A stretch of DNA of 64,000 nt from Aphidius gifuensis (taxonomy: Eukaryota; Arthropoda; Insecta; Hymenoptera; Braconidae): assembly GCF_014905175.1 (NCBI RefSeq), contig NC_057788.1, forward strand, positions 9,734,001 through 9,798,000. The letters are read 5' to 3'. Under the pieces are notes generated by a model that did no database searches, had not been told where the DNA came from, and saw nothing but the letters and a program-made list of their open reading frames with translations. Each line of letters opens with the position of its first letter. The first letter of the stretch is position 1. Of the stretch, positions 62,358 through 64,000 are shown in pieces. A program made the translations under genes and the position numbers.

Positions 62358-64000
62358 ATGAGTGTAAAAAAAATATGTGTTGAGAAAGACCAACAAATCT
62401 CTGATGATAGTGACAAGGATCAACATATTGTCATCAACTCACTGGACTACGACTCATTAGCAAAAATTATCATGTTGTTGCCAATACCAGAAAGGATAGA
62501 CGTGGAAAAAGGTAAATATATATTTATTATCAAAATCTTTTTTGTTAATGAAACATCAATGTTTGTATTATTAGTTTTTATGTTTAATACTTTTTATTGT
62601 AGTTTGTACCAAATGGAAAGAGGCATGTCAACTAGCTTGGTATGACATTAAAAAATACAAATGTGAATCATCAATTGGACGTTGTTATGATAACCGTTTG
62701 TTGACACAATCATACCTTGAGAAAATATTATCAAGATGTGGTAATTATCTAATGGAATTGTCTCTCTCAGATGTTTGTAATTCAACTATGATGCCATTTG
62801 TTGGCGATCACTGTAAAAAGTTAACGTCCTTGGAATGTAAATTTGATGATAATTCCTTAATTGATAATGCTGATCACTTTGTTCAAGCATTTTCACAGTT
62901 GGATAAATTAAAATGCATCAAAATAACAATAGATTACAACTGCTCGAATGAGACAATTAATCTTTCTGGAATAATTAATAGTCTTCCACAAGAAATTCAT
63001 GAAATTCATTTATATTCTCCACCTCTTCTGAATCAAAAACAAAAAATTACTATGGTAAGTTGTTATTAAATACCAAATAATTGTTCTTCACTATAGCGAC
63101 GAACAATACTATTAATTAAATGAATATAAATTATTTAAATTAATTTTCATTATTTTTAGAGTGTTAAAAAATTTAAAAATCTTCAAAAATTGACAGTGCA
63201 TTGTCCCAATTTAGACAACATAACTCTTCAAGAATTATCAGAAAAAACTACACTCCTTTATCTCAAACTCATACAATGGGATAAACACTATGGGCTTCCT
63301 CTATTTAATAAACTCGTTAGTTTGGAATATATCGACTTGACGATGAGCATGACTGAGTATATATTTCCAAATACGAACGACTTGATTTCTACAGAAATAC
63401 TCGATACTATTTTTTGTACATGCAAAAATCTAATACATCTTGATATTCCATTTGGTCATTATGATGTAAGTAAAATTCCTCTTAAAAAATGGATAAACTT
63501 TCAAAACTTACAACATCTTGGTATTTCTTGTAATATAACGCCTGACTTAGCAAATACAATTGTTGAATATTGCCAGAATTTAAAACACTTGAGAATACAT
63601 AATCGTAATTACTCAATGAATGATACCGCTTTAAAAAAGTTGACAGAGTTGAAAAATCTTGAATGTTTAATGCTTGGTATAGTTGAGCTCCATGAGGAAT
63701 CAATCATCGCAATTTCAAACAATTGTAAAAAACTTAAACGTTTAAAAATTCTTGGTTGTGCTACAGTACCATCTATTGATGGTAGGCCACTTTCTCCTCC
63801 ATCTGTTCTTGATGAGTTATCAAAATTACAATATCTTGAACATTTAAACTTGTCTTATGCAAAAAAACTTAAAGATAGTACAATTACTGCTATTACTAAT
63901 TATTGTAAAAACCTGAAAAATTTAGAAATCCAAGGTAGCACGGGTCTTACCGAGACAGCTCTTGTTGCTTTACCAAACTTGGAAAATTTAAAAAAACTAG
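62358..64000 (+). CDS. F-box/leucine-rich-repeat protein, cut by window end (LRR-13)
   Basis: Exons 62358-62511, 62603-63054 and 63160 to beyond 64000; 482 residues visible, all open. Start MSVKKICVEKDQQ. F-box: INSLDYDSLAKIIMLLP, VCTKWKEACQLAW. Exon 3 begins SVKKFKNLQKLTVHCPN and follows LRR-7 closely. About 100 C-terminal residues lie outside the window. Family inference: SCF substrate adaptor. Confidence 0.86.

Overview
The window is a strongly AT-rich insect nuclear sequence with short introns, intron-hosted snoRNAs and non-autonomous DNA elements. Conserved proteins (RpL5, Rpn11, dyskerin, Tsen2, Cmc1) and a sugar-type gustatory receptor look insect. Low GC, compact genes and a large F-box/LRR family suggest a hymenopteran, perhaps a braconid (aphidiine-like) parasitoid wasp. 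That last step is inference, not proof.

Layout. (1) 0.9-13.2 kb: four tandem plus-strand three-exon F-box/leucine-rich-repeat genes (called LRR-1 to LRR-4 here). (2) 14.2-26.9 kb: a block of single-copy genes: RpL5 with snoRNAs in its introns, Tsen2, Cmc1 (minus), Rpn11, a sugar-family gustatory receptor (minus) and dyskerin (minus). (3) 27.4-42.7 kb: the LRR array resumes with LRR-5, the broken LRR-6, LRR-7 and several exon 3 fragments. Inside LRR-6 lies about 4 kb of foreign DNA with two direct copies of a tRNA-like repeat flanking a decayed troponin I fragment. (4) 43-61.6 kb: the array continues inverted, with LRR-8 (no exon 1, 3' end split by a TTAA-flanked element), LRR-9 (exon 1 split by a 2.7-kb foldback element that carries a PP2A scaffold-subunit pseudogene), then intact LRR-10, -11 and -12. 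(5) 62.3 kb to the end: LRR-13, divergent from LRR-12 and cut by the window edge.

The LRR genes share one architecture. Exon 1 is always 154 nt and ends inside the F-box. Exon 2 completes the F-box and begins the repeats. Exon 3 carries most of the LRRs. The family reads as SCF ubiquitin-ligase substrate adaptors evolving by birth and death. Two promoter types recur: one with a conserved block upstream of a 5'UTR intron, and one with a TATA box and a CCTGGA-GT-TCCAGG dyad that ends in a splice donor. LRR-5 joins parts of both.

The most unusual object is the foldback element at 48656-51354. It has CCCTGGT termini, arms of about 31-bp tandem repeats in opposite orientation, and a core with an intron-containing host gene fragment. 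Elements with related termini occur at three other places in the window.
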